Assembly (NCBI GenBank): GCA_963663905.2
Contig: OY760657.1
Location: forward strand, 3,410,001 to 3,474,000
Reading direction: 5' to 3'
Length of the DNA: 64,000 nt
DNA from: Saccharicrinis sp963663905
GTDB lineage: Bacteria > Bacteroidota > Bacteroidia > Bacteroidales > Marinilabiliaceae
In this document: positions 29,768 to 39,109 of the stretch, in pieces
How positions within the stretch are numbered: position 1 is the stretch's first letter
How the letters are laid out: each line of letters starts with the position of its first letter
Translations under genes and position numbers: made by a program
The notes under the pieces: model-generated
What the model was told of the DNA's origin: nothing
Databases searched by the model: none
The model's input: the letters and a program-made list of their open reading frames with translations, nothing else

Positions 29768-30604
29768 ATGCAACAATACCTTAAAAAGGCACTTTTTGCT
29801 AGCATATTATTATACCTTACAACCTCTTCTTTTGGTCAATATTACAAAAAGAATAAGTTCCTGGAGGGATTCAAAATCCAACCTAAGGTTGGATTTAATA
29901 TGTTTTATGGTGATTTAGTTTCTGAAAAAAGAACTAAGTACACATTAGGTATAGCTGCAGAAAAAGAGTTAAATACATACTTAAACGCCAGAATTGATTT
30001 TAACTATGGTTCCATGCAAGGAACTCAGTTATATTCCCCCGATATGGCTTATGCTACCTTTGAGAACTCCTATATACATTTAAATATAGGTGCCACATTC
30101 AGACCTTTAGATTTAGCATACGGACTATTTAAACAGAGAAGAATAAATCCTTATGTAATTGGTCAAATTGGTTTTATGCCCTTTTCTGCAACTGAATACT
30201 GGGGGCCTGCAGGAAAAGGAGAAGAAGGTTCAATATGGAGGGAAGTCAGCGAAATGGCTCCAACTATTTCAATTGGAGGAGGTGCTGGTATTTTTATTAA
30301 TTCTCGAGTTAGTATCAATATAGAATTAATTCCATCATATTCTTTTAACGACAGACTTGATGCTCATGATGTTTGGTACAAAGGTGAATTAAACGATCCT
30401 AAAACACCAGAAAATACAGTACAAACAGATGGTAATGATTTCTTTTATGTTGGAACAGTAGGTGTTAGTTATTTATTTAGTGATTCCAGATGGAAAAACT
30501 CTCCTAAATATAACAGAAAGGCATACTTAAGAACACGAAGTTTGTATAAAGTTTCCAAGAAAAAGATTAAGCGTCCTAGCAGACCTAAACGTAGAAGATT
30601 TTAA
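29768..30604 (+). CDS. Outer-membrane beta-barrel protein with basic C-terminal tail
   Basis: 278 residues. A signal peptide (about 1-23, ending SSFG) precedes a porin-like barrel: FKIQPKVGFNMFYGDLVSEK, alternating strands such as YIHLNIGATFRPLDLAYG and NPYVIGQIGFMPFSATEYWG, and the last strand FFYVGTVGVSYLFSD. Instead of ending at the barrel, the protein continues about 36 residues that are very rich in Lys and Arg (RKAYLRTRSLYKVSKKK, then RPSRPKRRRF). The resemblance is to the OmpA-barrel-type proteins of Bacteroidota, of unknown cargo. A terminator follows at 30618. Confidence 0.85.
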   Translation: MQQYLKKALFASILLYLTTSSFGQYYKKNKFLEGFKIQPKVGFNMFYGDLVSEKRTKYTLGIAAEKELNTYLNARIDFNYGSMQGTQLYSPDMAYATFENSYIHLNIGATFRPLDLAYGLFKQRRINPYVIGQIGFMPFSATEYWGPAGKGEEGSIWREVSEMAPTISIGGGAGIFINSRVSINIELIPSYSFNDRLDAHDVWYKGELNDPKTPENTVQTDGNDFFYVGTVGVSYLFSDSRWKNSPKYNRKAYLRTRSLYKVSKKKIKRPSRPKRRRF

Positions 30605-30617
30605 AACATGATATTTC

Positions 30618-30650
30618 AAGGCTCTTTTAATTTTAAAGAGCCTTTTTTAA
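30618..30650 (+). terminator. Intrinsic terminator of the barrel gene
   Basis: AAGGCTCTTT (30618-30627) and AAAGAGCCTT (30635-30644) with a 7-base loop, followed by TTTT. It is 14 bases past the stop. Confidence 0.9.
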
Positions 30651-30705
30651 TTTTAAGAATCCAAACTCCCCTACCTTAATAATCACGTCTCTAACAAACA
30701 TTGAT

Positions 30706-32712
30706 ATGGATTTTAAGATTATTTCAGATTACAAACCTACTGGAGATCAACCTACAGCTATAAAGCAACTATCCTACGCCATTGAGGAAGGAACTCCATA
30801 TCAAACACTTCTTGGAGTTACTGGATCAGGAAAAACATTTACAATTGCAAATGTTATTGAAAAGATTCAGAGACCCACCTTGGTTCTTAGTCATAACAAA
30901 ACCTTGGCAGCTCAGTTATATGGAGAGTTTAAAAATTTCTTTCCTGATAATGCTGTTGAGTATTTTGTTTCCTATTATGATTATTACCAACCTGAAGCAT
31001 ATTTACCTGTAACCGATACTTACATTGAGAAGGATCTCTCAATCAACGATGAAATTGAAAAACTACGTTTAAGTGCTAGTTCAACTCTTTTATCCGGACG
31101 TAGAGATGTTATTGTTGTTTCTTCAGTTTCTTGTCTTTATGGCATTGGGAACCCTGAAGATTTTCACGCCAATGTAACGCATCTTGAAGTTGGAATGGAA
31201 ATAGGAAGAAATCAGTTACTTCGTCAATTAGTTGATAGTTTATATTCAAGAAATGAAGTTGAATTTAACAGAGGAAACTTTAGAGTTAAAGGTGACAATG
31301 TTGAAATATATCCTGCTTATGCTGATGATGCTTATCGAATTGGTTTTTGGGGTGATGAAATTGAAGAAATTACTGTTTTTGATCCTATTAATGGAACAAC
31401 TTTAGCACAAAGAGACAATATTCTTATTTATCCTGCCAATCTATTTGTTACAACAAAAGAAAGAACCCAATTAGCTATTAGAATGATTCAAGATGAGTTA
31501 ATGGAACAAATTACTTACCTGAAAGATATAGGAAAACATCTTGAAGCCAAAAGACTTGACGAAAGAGTAAACTATGATCTTGAAATGATCAGGGAACTTG
31601 GATATTGCCCTGGAATAGAAAATTATTCAAGATTTTTTGATGGAAGAGAAAAAGGAACAAGACCTTTCTGTCTACTTGATTATTTTCCAGATGATTTTTT
31701 AATGGTTATTGATGAAAGTCATGTTACAGTGCCTCAAATTAGAGCCATGTATGGAGGTGACAAATCTAGAAAAGAAACTTTAGTTGAACATGGATTTAGA
31801 TTACCAGCAGCAATGGATAACAGACCATTGCAGTTTGAAGAATTTGAAGATATTGTTAAATCTGCAATTTATGTTAGTGCCACTCCTGCTGATTATGAAA
31901 TTGAAAAGAGTGAAGGAGTTATTGTTGAGCAAGTAATTAGACCGACAGGGCTAATTGATCCAATGATAGAGGTTAGGCCTAGTCTAAACCAAATTGATAA
32001 TTTACTTGAAGAAATTAGGATTAGGATTGAAAAAAGAGAACGTGTATTAGTCACCACCTTAACAAAAAGAATGGCTGAGGAATTATCTGCTTATCTTAAA
32101 AAATTGGATATTAGTTGCGAGTACATTCACTCTGATGTTGACACCCTCACCAGGGTTGAAATAATGGAAAATCTTAGAAAAGGAATCTTTGATGTGTTAA
32201 TTGGGGTAAACCTTCTTAGAGAAGGTCTTGATTTACCAGAGGTTTCTCTCGTTGCCATATTAGATGCTGATAAGGAAGGTTTTCTACGTTCTGAACGATC
32301 TCTTACACAAACAGCAGGAAGAGCAGCAAGAAACATTAATGGATTTGTAATTATGTATGCAGATACAATAACTAAGTCAATGCAAAAAACAATTGATGCG
32401 ACTAACCATAGAAGAGAAAAACAACTTAAATATAATGCAGATCATGGTATTACTCCTCAACAAATAAATAAGAAACAAACCAGCATACTAAATAAAACTG
32501 TTGAAGAAAACGCATATATTGAACCTGATCATGTTGAAATTGCCGCTGATCCTGTTATTGAATATATGAGTAAACCTGCATTAGAAAAAGCAATTGAGAA
32601 AGCTAAAAAGTCAATGCAAAAAGCTTCAAAAGAGTTAGATTTTATTACTGCAGCTCAATATAGAGATGAGATGTTTAAACTTCAGGAATTACTTAAGAAA
32701 TCGAATAAATAA
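30706..32712 (+). CDS. uvrB: Excinuclease ABC subunit B
   Basis: 668 residues, full-length UvrB. It receives damaged DNA from UvrA, verifies the lesion with its beta-hairpin, and recruits UvrC in nucleotide excision repair. Landmarks: Walker A GVTGSGKT (about residues 38-45), FVSYYDYYQPEAYLP (beta-hairpin region), MVIDESH (Walker B), SATPADYE, VGVNLLREGLDLPEVSLVAIL and QTAGRAARN (helicase motifs V/VI), and a C-terminal UVR domain. Monocistronic. A shared terminator separates it from the convergent ROK kinase gene. Confidence 0.98.
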   Translation: MDFKIISDYKPTGDQPTAIKQLSYAIEEGTPYQTLLGVTGSGKTFTIANVIEKIQRPTLVLSHNKTLAAQLYGEFKNFFPDNAVEYFVSYYDYYQPEAYLPVTDTYIEKDLSINDEIEKLRLSASSTLLSGRRDVIVVSSVSCLYGIGNPEDFHANVTHLEVGMEIGRNQLLRQLVDSLYSRNEVEFNRGNFRVKGDNVEIYPAYADDAYRIGFWGDEIEEITVFDPINGTTLAQRDNILIYPANLFVTTKERTQLAIRMIQDELMEQITYLKDIGKHLEAKRLDERVNYDLEMIRELGYCPGIENYSRFFDGREKGTRPFCLLDYFPDDFLMVIDESHVTVPQIRAMYGGDKSRKETLVEHGFRLPAAMDNRPLQFEEFEDIVKSAIYVSATPADYEIEKSEGVIVEQVIRPTGLIDPMIEVRPSLNQIDNLLEEIRIRIEKRERVLVTTLTKRMAEELSAYLKKLDISCEYIHSDVDTLTRVEIMENLRKGIFDVLIGVNLLREGLDLPEVSLVAILDADKEGFLRSERSLTQTAGRAARNINGFVIMYADTITKSMQKTIDATNHRREKQLKYNADHGITPQQINKKQTSILNKTVEENAYIEPDHVEIAADPVIEYMSKPALEKAIEKAKKSMQKASKELDFITAAQYRDEMFKLQELLKKSNK

Positions 32713-32713
32713 A

Positions 32714-32738
32714 AAAGGAACTCTGTTTGAGTTCCTTT
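32714..32738. terminator. Bidirectional terminator between uvrB and the ROK kinase
   Basis: AAAGGAACTC (32714-32723) and GAGTTCCTTT (32729-32738) around TGTTT. An A-run precedes it; on the plus strand only TTT closes the stem. Confidence 0.8.
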
Positions 32739-32763
32739 AATCCATATCGTAAAACTAAGAATA

Positions 32764-33732
32764 TTACTTTTCCATTTCTTTATAAACAAGAGCACTAGCT
32801 CCAACAATCGCAGCATCTCCACTATCTAATTTAGAAGGAAGAATGGCAATTTTATCTTTAAAAATAGGAAGTAAATGCTCTTCCATACTTTCTTTAGTTG
32901 GTTTAAAAATATAGTCGCCTGCAGCAGTAGGACCTCCAAATAAGAAAATAGCTTCAGGACTTAAATGATGAACAGTATCAGCTAAACCTTGACCTAAATA
33001 TTTACCAGTTAATTCAAATACTTCAAGAGCAACCTTATCACCTTGCTCAGCTGCGTCAAAAATTGCTTTAGAATCTAATTCCTTAAAGGATTTTGTAGCC
33101 AATAAACTATCAACAGCATTATATTTTGCTAACAACTCAAAAGCTGTTCTTTTCATTCCCGGAGCTGAACAATAAGCCTCTAAGTGACCTTTTGATCCAC
33201 AACCACATAATCTTCCTCCTGGTATTAATGTAGTATGACCACACTCGCCTGCAAAACCATCATGTCCATAAACAAGGTCACCGTTTACAACCAAACCACT
33301 ACCTACGCCTGTACCAAGAGTGTACATCACAAAATTCTTCATACCTTTTGCGCCACCATAGATCATTTCTCCAATAGCTGCAGCATTTGCATCATTTGTC
33401 AATGCAAGGTAATCCAATTCAGGGAATCTCTTTTTTAATAATTCAACAACAGGAACAACTCCCTTAAATGATAAGTTTGGAGCATATTCTATTGTTCCTT
33501 GATAATAATTTCCATTTGGAGCTCCAACTCCAATTCCAAGTACAGTAAGGATTTCTTCAGTTGAGTTTAATAACTTACGAATAGCTGAAGCTAAATCATC
33601 CATATACTTATCTATATCACCATGATCTGGTGTTGGAATAGAGTCTTTTGCAATTACTTTTCCAGCTTCATCAACAATTCCGATAGCTGTGTTAGTACCA
33701 CCTATATCAACTCCAACAGATACTTTTTTCAT
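32764..33732 (-). CDS. ROK-family sugar kinase (probable glucokinase)
   Basis: 322 residues. The N-terminal ATP site VGVDIGGTNTAIGIVD, catalytic region LTNDANAAAIGEM, GTGVGSGLVVNG and the ROK signature GHTTLIPGGRLCGCGSKGHLEAYCS are all present. The usual zinc-site ending GCxE is GHLE here, a Cys-to-His change that could still bind zinc. Bacteroidota glucokinases of this family phosphorylate glucose, and some act on other hexoses. It is the last gene after the sugar porter, xylA and xylB, so it may broaden the pentose operon to hexoses. Confidence 0.93.
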   Translation of the reverse strand: MKKVSVGVDIGGTNTAIGIVDEAGKVIAKDSIPTPDHGDIDKYMDDLASAIRKLLNSTEEILTVLGIGVGAPNGNYYQGTIEYAPNLSFKGVVPVVELLKKRFPELDYLALTNDANAAAIGEMIYGGAKGMKNFVMYTLGTGVGSGLVVNGDLVYGHDGFAGECGHTTLIPGGRLCGCGSKGHLEAYCSAPGMKRTAFELLAKYNAVDSLLATKSFKELDSKAIFDAAEQGDKVALEVFELTGKYLGQGLADTVHHLSPEAIFLFGGPTAAGDYIFKPTKESMEEHLLPIFKDKIAILPSKLDSGDAAIVGASALVYKEMEK

Positions 33733-33822
33733 TTTACTTATTTTACTGGTTTTACATCTTAATTAATTATTAAGCACAGGCATGCCAAATGTATAAAAAA
33801 AAGCTGGTCTTCAAAACAAAAA

Positions 33823-33859
33823 AAGGTAAGCTAATTGAATATTACAATCAACTTACCTT
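33823..33859 (-). terminator. Terminator between the sugar porter and the ROK kinase
   Basis: AAGGTAAG (33823-33830) pairs with CTTACCTT (33852-33859). On the minus strand the stem is followed by TTTTTG. It lies about 33 bases after the porter stop and may reduce read-through into the kinase gene. Confidence 0.75.
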
Positions 33860-33891
33860 CAGGGGTAAAAAGCAACTTTTTTATAATATTT

Positions 33892-35274
33892 TTATTTTTT
33901 CCAAACCTTTTCCATTTCTTCCAAAGATTTTCCTTTAGTCTCTGGAACCATTTTCCACACAAATACAGCAGATAAAATACTCATGATACCATAGAACATA
34001 TAAGTAGCACCTCCACTAAATTCCATCATTGCTGGATATGTTGATGAAATAAAGTAATTGGCAGCCCATTGAGCAGCTACTGCAATCGCAATAGCTTTTC
34101 CCCGTATTTTATTTGGAAAAATCTCCCCAATCAACACCCAACATATTGGTCCCCAACTCATCATAAAAGATGCTGTATACACTATAATAAATACAAGAGT
34201 GCTAATTCCAATTACTTCAAAAAATGAAAGCATTCCGATGGCTACCATTCCTATAGCCATACCTACTGATCCTGTAATTAATAATGGTTTACGTCCCCAT
34301 TTATCAACAGTTAAAATAGCAACTACTGTAAACACCACATTTACTAATCCCATTACAATGGTTTGAAGCATTGAGGCATCTTTAGCAGCTCCCATACTTT
34401 CAAAAATTCGAGGTGCATAATATAAAGCAACATTAATTCCAACGAACTGCTGAAATACTGACAATAAAATACCTATTATAATGACAATTTTTCCGTATGA
34501 TAATAGATTTGCTGAAGATTTTTGAACTGTACCTTTAATCTCCTGTAAGATATTTTTAGCAGCTTCAACTCCATTAATCTTTTCTAGTATTGTTAATGCT
34601 TTCTCATCCTGTCCCTGCATTGCCAGATAACGTGGAGTTTCAGGTACCAACAATAGTAATAATCCGAAAATTCCAGCAGGTATTGCTTCTGACATAAACA
34701 TATAACGCCATCCTGTAGAATTAATCCAATCAAGCGTTTGACCTTTTGCTATTGACCAGTTTACAAAATAAACAACCAACATTCCAAAAATAATAGCAAA
34801 TTGGTTAAACGAAATTAATCTACCGCGAATATGAGCTGGAGCTATCTCACTTATATACATAGGGCTAATTGCAGAAGCTAAGCCAACACCAATACCTCCG
34901 ATAATTCTATAAAAATTAAACATATACAAAAGCCCCATTGTAGCTTTTCCTTGTTCAAAAAATAAAAATTCAGGTTGTCCTGATCCTAAAGCTGAGATAA
35001 AAAATAAAACAGCTGCAATTATTAATGAAATTCTGCGACCATATTTTGCAGCCAACAGTCCTGAAATGGCACCTCCAATAATACATCCAATAAGCGCACT
35101 GGATACAGTTGCACCATGGGCAAAAGAGCTTAAATCTAAACCATTTATCAAAAATGCCTGAATAGATTTTTCAGCACCAGATATTACGGCCGTATCATAT
35201 CCAAATAACAATCCGCCAAGAGTAGCAACAAGAGTTAAAAGGATAATATAGGCCAAGTTGTTTCCTTCTTTCAT
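33892..35274 (-). CDS. MFS sugar:proton symporter (XylE/sugar porter family)
   Basis: 460 residues with 12 predicted helices. Sugar-porter signatures: GGLLFGYDTAVISGAE in helix 1, KYGRRISLI in the loop after helix 2, RIIGGIGVGLASAISPMYISEIAP, the mid-protein VPETPRYL, QQFVGINVALYYAPRIFE in helix 7, DKWGRKPLL, and the C-terminal PETKGKSLEEME. In context with xylA and xylB it most likely imports D-xylose with protons. The family also takes glucose, arabinose or galactose, so the substrate rests on gene neighbourhood. Confidence 0.93.
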   Translation of the reverse strand: MKEGNNLAYIILLTLVATLGGLLFGYDTAVISGAEKSIQAFLINGLDLSSFAHGATVSSALIGCIIGGAISGLLAAKYGRRISLIIAAVLFFISALGSGQPEFLFFEQGKATMGLLYMFNFYRIIGGIGVGLASAISPMYISEIAPAHIRGRLISFNQFAIIFGMLVVYFVNWSIAKGQTLDWINSTGWRYMFMSEAIPAGIFGLLLLLVPETPRYLAMQGQDEKALTILEKINGVEAAKNILQEIKGTVQKSSANLLSYGKIVIIIGILLSVFQQFVGINVALYYAPRIFESMGAAKDASMLQTIVMGLVNVVFTVVAILTVDKWGRKPLLITGSVGMAIGMVAIGMLSFFEVIGISTLVFIIVYTASFMMSWGPICWVLIGEIFPNKIRGKAIAIAVAAQWAANYFISSTYPAMMEFSGGATYMFYGIMSILSAVFVWKMVPETKGKSLEEMEKVWKK

Positions 35275-35414
35275 AGGTGAATATTTTGAAATAAGTAGAT
35301 TAACAAGGTTTTTAATTTATTAGGGAAGAATTTGGTTCTTATTGTGTATAGTTTTAAAGAAGTATCCCCGACGCCAGGGAATGCGTCGAGGAAATATTTG
35401 TCTTAAAAATAATT

Positions 35415-36740
35415 CTACAAATACCAGTTAAGTATTTGTTCGAATAGTTCTTGTTTACCACTCTTTGGAGTTGGCTCACCAACCTCTTTACCAATCTTAT
35501 ATAGATCTTCAAGAGTTAATTTACCTGCTGCAAATTCAGCACCTTTACCTGAATCAAATGAAGCATAACGCTCATTTCTCATTTTGAAATAATCAGATTC
35601 TGTAGTAATTCTATCAGCTATAACTAATGCACGAGCAAACACATCCATACCTCCAATATGCGCAATAAATGCATCTTCCATATCAGTTGAGTTACGACGA
35701 ACTTTTGCATCGAAGTTGATACCTCCATCTGTAAAACCACCCGCTTGAAGAACTTCTAACATAGCTGCTGTTGTTTCAGTGATATTAGTTGGGAATTCAT
35801 CAGTATCCCATCCATTTTGGTAATCACCTTTATTAGCATCCATAGACCCTAACATACCATTATCTGCAGCAACTCTTAATTCGTGCTCCATTGTATGTTG
35901 AGCTAAAGTAGCGTGGTTTACTTCAATATTTAATTTGAAATCTTGATCTAAACCATAATGTCTTAAGAAACCAATAACAGTATGAGCATCAAAGTCATAT
36001 TGATGCTTACTTGGTTCCATTGGCTTAGGCTCAATAAAGAATGTACCTGCAAATCCTTGTTTACGAGCATAATCACGAGCCATTGTTAACATTTGAGCTA
36101 AGTGATCTAACTCATCAATCATTTTTGTATTATGAAGACTCATATAACCTTCGCGTCCTCCCCAGAATACATAACCAGTACCACCTAAAGCGATAGTTGC
36201 ATCAATAGCATTTTTAATTTGAACACCTGCATTTGCAACCACGTTAAAATCCGGGTTTGTTGCAGCTCCATTCATATATCTTGGATCAGAGAAAACGTTA
36301 GCAGTACCCCAAAGTAATTTTACACCTGAAGCAGCTTGCTTTTCTTTAGCAACGTCAACAATCTGAACTAATTTCTTTTCAATATCCAATACTGAACCAC
36401 CACCAACAAGGTCAGTATCGTGCCAGCAGTAATGAGGAACTCCTAATTTTGTAATAAATTCAAAAGCAGCATCCATTTTTTGTTTAGCAGCATCCATTTC
36501 GCTAGAAGCCTGATCCCATTCAAATTTTTGAGTTGCAGCTCCAAATGGATCACCACCTCCACCACAGAATGTATGCCAGTAAGCAATAGCAAATCTTAAG
36601 TGGTCTTTCATGGTTTTTCCTGCCACTACTCTATTCTCATCATACCATTTAAAAGCCAAAGGATTTTTTGATTCTGGTCCTTCAAATTTAATTTTACCAA
36701 TACCTTTAAAGTATTCCTTATTACCTATTAAAACATCCAT
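35415..36740 (-). CDS. xylA: D-xylose isomerase
   Basis: 441 residues, the class II (long) xylose isomerase length. It converts D-xylose to D-xylulose in the cytoplasm. Characteristic segments: HYCWHDTDLVG with the active-site His, YVFWGGREGYMSLHNT, FFIEPKPMEPSKHQYDFD with the metal-binding Glu and adjacent Lys, NIEVNHATLAQHTMEHE, and GSMDANKGD. It starts 33 bases after xylB ends, in one operon with it. A 140-base gap then precedes the porter. Confidence 0.98.
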   Translation of the reverse strand: MDVLIGNKEYFKGIGKIKFEGPESKNPLAFKWYDENRVVAGKTMKDHLRFAIAYWHTFCGGGGDPFGAATQKFEWDQASSEMDAAKQKMDAAFEFITKLGVPHYCWHDTDLVGGGSVLDIEKKLVQIVDVAKEKQAASGVKLLWGTANVFSDPRYMNGAATNPDFNVVANAGVQIKNAIDATIALGGTGYVFWGGREGYMSLHNTKMIDELDHLAQMLTMARDYARKQGFAGTFFIEPKPMEPSKHQYDFDAHTVIGFLRHYGLDQDFKLNIEVNHATLAQHTMEHELRVAADNGMLGSMDANKGDYQNGWDTDEFPTNITETTAAMLEVLQAGGFTDGGINFDAKVRRNSTDMEDAFIAHIGGMDVFARALVIADRITTESDYFKMRNERYASFDSGKGAEFAAGKLTLEDLYKIGKEVGEPTPKSGKQELFEQILNWYL

Positions 36741-36773
36741 GATATTAATTTTATAAGAATTATGTTTATTATT

Positions 36774-38255
36774 TTATAATTTATTTAACGCTGTTTTCCA
36801 TTTTTCATAAGCTTCCTGAGTTGCTTCCACATCAGAGGTTGTTGGTTCTGTTTGGCCAACCTTAGCTAATCCACCGAATGCCTCTTCGAATGATGAATAT
36901 ATATTAGCTCCAACACCAGCCCCTCTGGCAGCACCAGCAGCGCCGTCGGTATTATACAACTCAATAGTCGCTCCTGAAATATTTGATAATGTATTCTTAA
37001 ATAAGTCACTCAAAAACATATTTGCTTTTCCAGCACGAATCACATTAGTTTCGATTCCCATTTCTCCCATAATATCCATTCCATATTTAAAAGAGAATGC
37101 AATTCCTTCCTGAGCTGCACGATAAAAGTGAGCTGGAGTATGAATATTAAAATTCAAGTGATTTATTTGTGAACCGTAATCTACGTTTTTAAGAATTCGC
37201 TCAGATCCGTTACCGAATGGTAATATTGTTAAACCATCAGAACCAATTGGCACATTAGCAGCCAGTTCATTCATTTCTGGATATGAAACATCTTTTCTTC
37301 CAAGATTTTTATTCATCCATGAGTTAAGAATACCTGTTCCATTTATACATAATAAAACTCCTAAACTCGGATTTGGCATTTGATGATTAACATGAGCAAA
37401 AGTATTTACCCTAGAATCATCGTCATATACATTGGTATCAGTAACACCATATACAACACCTGATGTACCACCTGTAGCTGCAACTTCACCAGGATTTAAA
37501 ACATTTAATGAGAATGCATTATTTGGCTGATCTCCTGCTCTGTAAGTAACTTTAACACCTTTAGGCAAATCAAATTCCTCTGCGATTTGATCTAATACTG
37601 CTCCTTGATCAGAAAATGATGTCTTTACTTCAGGAATCATTGATGATTCAAAACCATAATAATCCATTAATTTATTTGAAACGCCATCTTTAGGAAATTC
37701 CCAGAAAATACCTTCTGATAAACCAGAAGCTGTGGTCATAATTTGACCGGTTAATCTATATGCAATATAATCGCCCGGTAACATTATTTTATGAATGCGA
37801 CTATACAATTCTGGTTCATTTTCTTTTACCCACTTTAATTTTGAAGCAGTAAAATTACCAGGTGAGTTTAACAGATTTTGTAAACACCAATCCTCGCCAA
37901 TTTCTGCGAAAGCTTTATTACCAATTTCAGCAGCTCTACTATCACACCAAATAATTGAAGGACGTAATACTTCTCCTTTATCATCTACTATCACAAGACC
38001 ATGCATTTGATACGAAATACCAATAGCTTTAATCTGATCTTTTTTTACGTCTGGAGAAGAAAGTGCTTTATTGCAAGCTTTCTTTAGATTTTGATACCAT
38101 AATTCAGGATCCTGCTCTGCCCATCCAGGCTTGTTGGCCACAATGGTCATTTCCGTTTCCGGATATTGAGCCGAAGATACAGTTATACCTTTTTCTACAT
38201 CAAGTACTGAAACTTTTACTGATGAACTTCCAATATCAAATCCTAATAGTTGCAT
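36774..38255 (-). CDS. xylB: Xylulokinase
   Basis: 493 residues, FGGY kinase family. It phosphorylates D-xylulose to xylulose 5-phosphate, feeding the pentose phosphate pathway. Motifs: N-terminal LLGFDIGSSSVKVSVLD, ISYQMHGLVIVD, SIIWCDSRA, LPGDYIAYRLTG, RAGDQPNNAFSLN, and the C-terminal signature region around FYRAAQEGIAFSFKYG and DGAAGAARGAG. First gene of the xylose operon; no regulator lies beside it in the window. Confidence 0.97.
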   Translation of the reverse strand: MQLLGFDIGSSSVKVSVLDVEKGITVSSAQYPETEMTIVANKPGWAEQDPELWYQNLKKACNKALSSPDVKKDQIKAIGISYQMHGLVIVDDKGEVLRPSIIWCDSRAAEIGNKAFAEIGEDWCLQNLLNSPGNFTASKLKWVKENEPELYSRIHKIMLPGDYIAYRLTGQIMTTASGLSEGIFWEFPKDGVSNKLMDYYGFESSMIPEVKTSFSDQGAVLDQIAEEFDLPKGVKVTYRAGDQPNNAFSLNVLNPGEVAATGGTSGVVYGVTDTNVYDDDSRVNTFAHVNHQMPNPSLGVLLCINGTGILNSWMNKNLGRKDVSYPEMNELAANVPIGSDGLTILPFGNGSERILKNVDYGSQINHLNFNIHTPAHFYRAAQEGIAFSFKYGMDIMGEMGIETNVIRAGKANMFLSDLFKNTLSNISGATIELYNTDGAAGAARGAGVGANIYSSFEEAFGGLAKVGQTEPTTSDVEATQEAYEKWKTALNKL

Positions 38256-38275
38256 ATTTTATATTATTTTATCCG

Positions 38276-38326
38276 TTCTGGTCTGTTCTGTATTGCAAAT
38301 ATACATTTAAAATTTAATTAAGCAAG
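38276..38326 (-). promoter_or_regulatory. Candidate promoter and repeated TTCTG motif upstream of xylB
   Basis: On the minus strand TATATTTG (plus-strand CAAATATA, 38296-38303) matches TAnnTTTG, and a TTG (38323-38325) lies 19 bases upstream of it, a plausible -33. Between this and the xylB start, GTTCTG occurs twice around GTCT (about 38275-38290), which could be an operator or a chance repeat. Confidence 0.4.
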
Positions 38327-38462
38327 TGAAACATATTTTTTTAACATTTAACATTTATCTATTAATCGCTAACTATCAATAACTTAAAAAATGTAATTCA
38401 TAATTATTCTAAGAAAAATTATTGGATGATAAACTTTTTACAGCTATGATATTATTTGATGA

Positions 38463-39044
38463 ATTGCCACAGTTAAAAGAACTAATACAGAAGGAAAATT
38501 TGGAGGTTATAGATTCAGTAATGGGAAATTACTATTGAGAAAAGAGTAATTTCAAAAAGTTTCAGACTATAATGCTCATAGTGATTTTAATATCAAAAAG
38601 ATTCATAAAAATGAAAATTATACAAATAATCAATTAGAGCTATCTATAGAATCAAATATTGAAAGTGTAAAAAACACATTTGCCACTAGTTTTGAAGCTA
38701 TAATGGCACTTTCTTTTGACAGAAAGGGGATAAATAAATACCGTTTTGCAATTGGATATGAGTGGCAGTACGATTTTTCTGAAAGTAAGGATGGAAATAT
38801 TAACCACTTTTTAAATGTAGGTTACTCTAAAGACTTTTCGAAAGATCCTGATAAAAGCAGATCATACACCTTTAAAATTGATTATTTATTAAATAAGAAT
38901 GGTGGATTATATAATGATGATACTTTTAGTTTTTCAATAACCCATGAAGTTGGTAAATACATTGATATAACTTCTAAAGTATACTTTGACGGAGCATTTA
39001 GAAACCTAACACCTGCGATATCTATTGGCATTCCAATTTTGTAA
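38463..39044 (+). pseudogene. Decayed outer-membrane barrel-like gene
   Basis: One plus-strand frame reads continuously as protein from about 38463 (IATVKRTNTEGKFGGYRFSN…) to the stop at 39042-39044, except for an in-frame TAA at 38547-38549 after LLLRKE. The reading resumes at once with FQKVSDYNAHSDFN. The frame has further stops at 38457-38462 and no start codon or signal peptide. The last 113 residues have alternating aromatic/hydrophobic strands (YRFAIGYEWQYDFSES, FLNVGYSKDFSK, FSFSITHEVGKYIDITSKVYF) ending in ISIGIPIL, as in barrel C-termini. It is best read as a 5'-truncated, stop-interrupted remnant. A shorter live gene from ATG 38703 is the alternative. Confidence 0.6.
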
Positions 39045-39053
39045 AATTAACAA

Positions 39054-39098
39054 CACCTGTCTGGTTTATTTACATTATGTTGTTAAACCTGACAGGTG
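39054..39098. terminator. Long hairpin between the remnant and the SGNH gene
   Basis: A 15-bp stem with one mismatch: 39054-39068 (CACCTGTCTGGTTTA) and 39084-39098 (TAAACCTGACAGGTG), with a 15-base loop. It sits between convergent genes. The T-rich tract that follows on the plus strand is weak and begins several bases later. Confidence 0.6.
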
Positions 39099-39109
39099 CT
39101 GTTTCAATA

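Noticed and set aside
38446..38538. Short plus-strand frame MILFDELPQLKELIQ…
   Set aside because: Only 30 codons and overlapping the barrel-like remnant in another frame; no ribosome binding site or family pattern.
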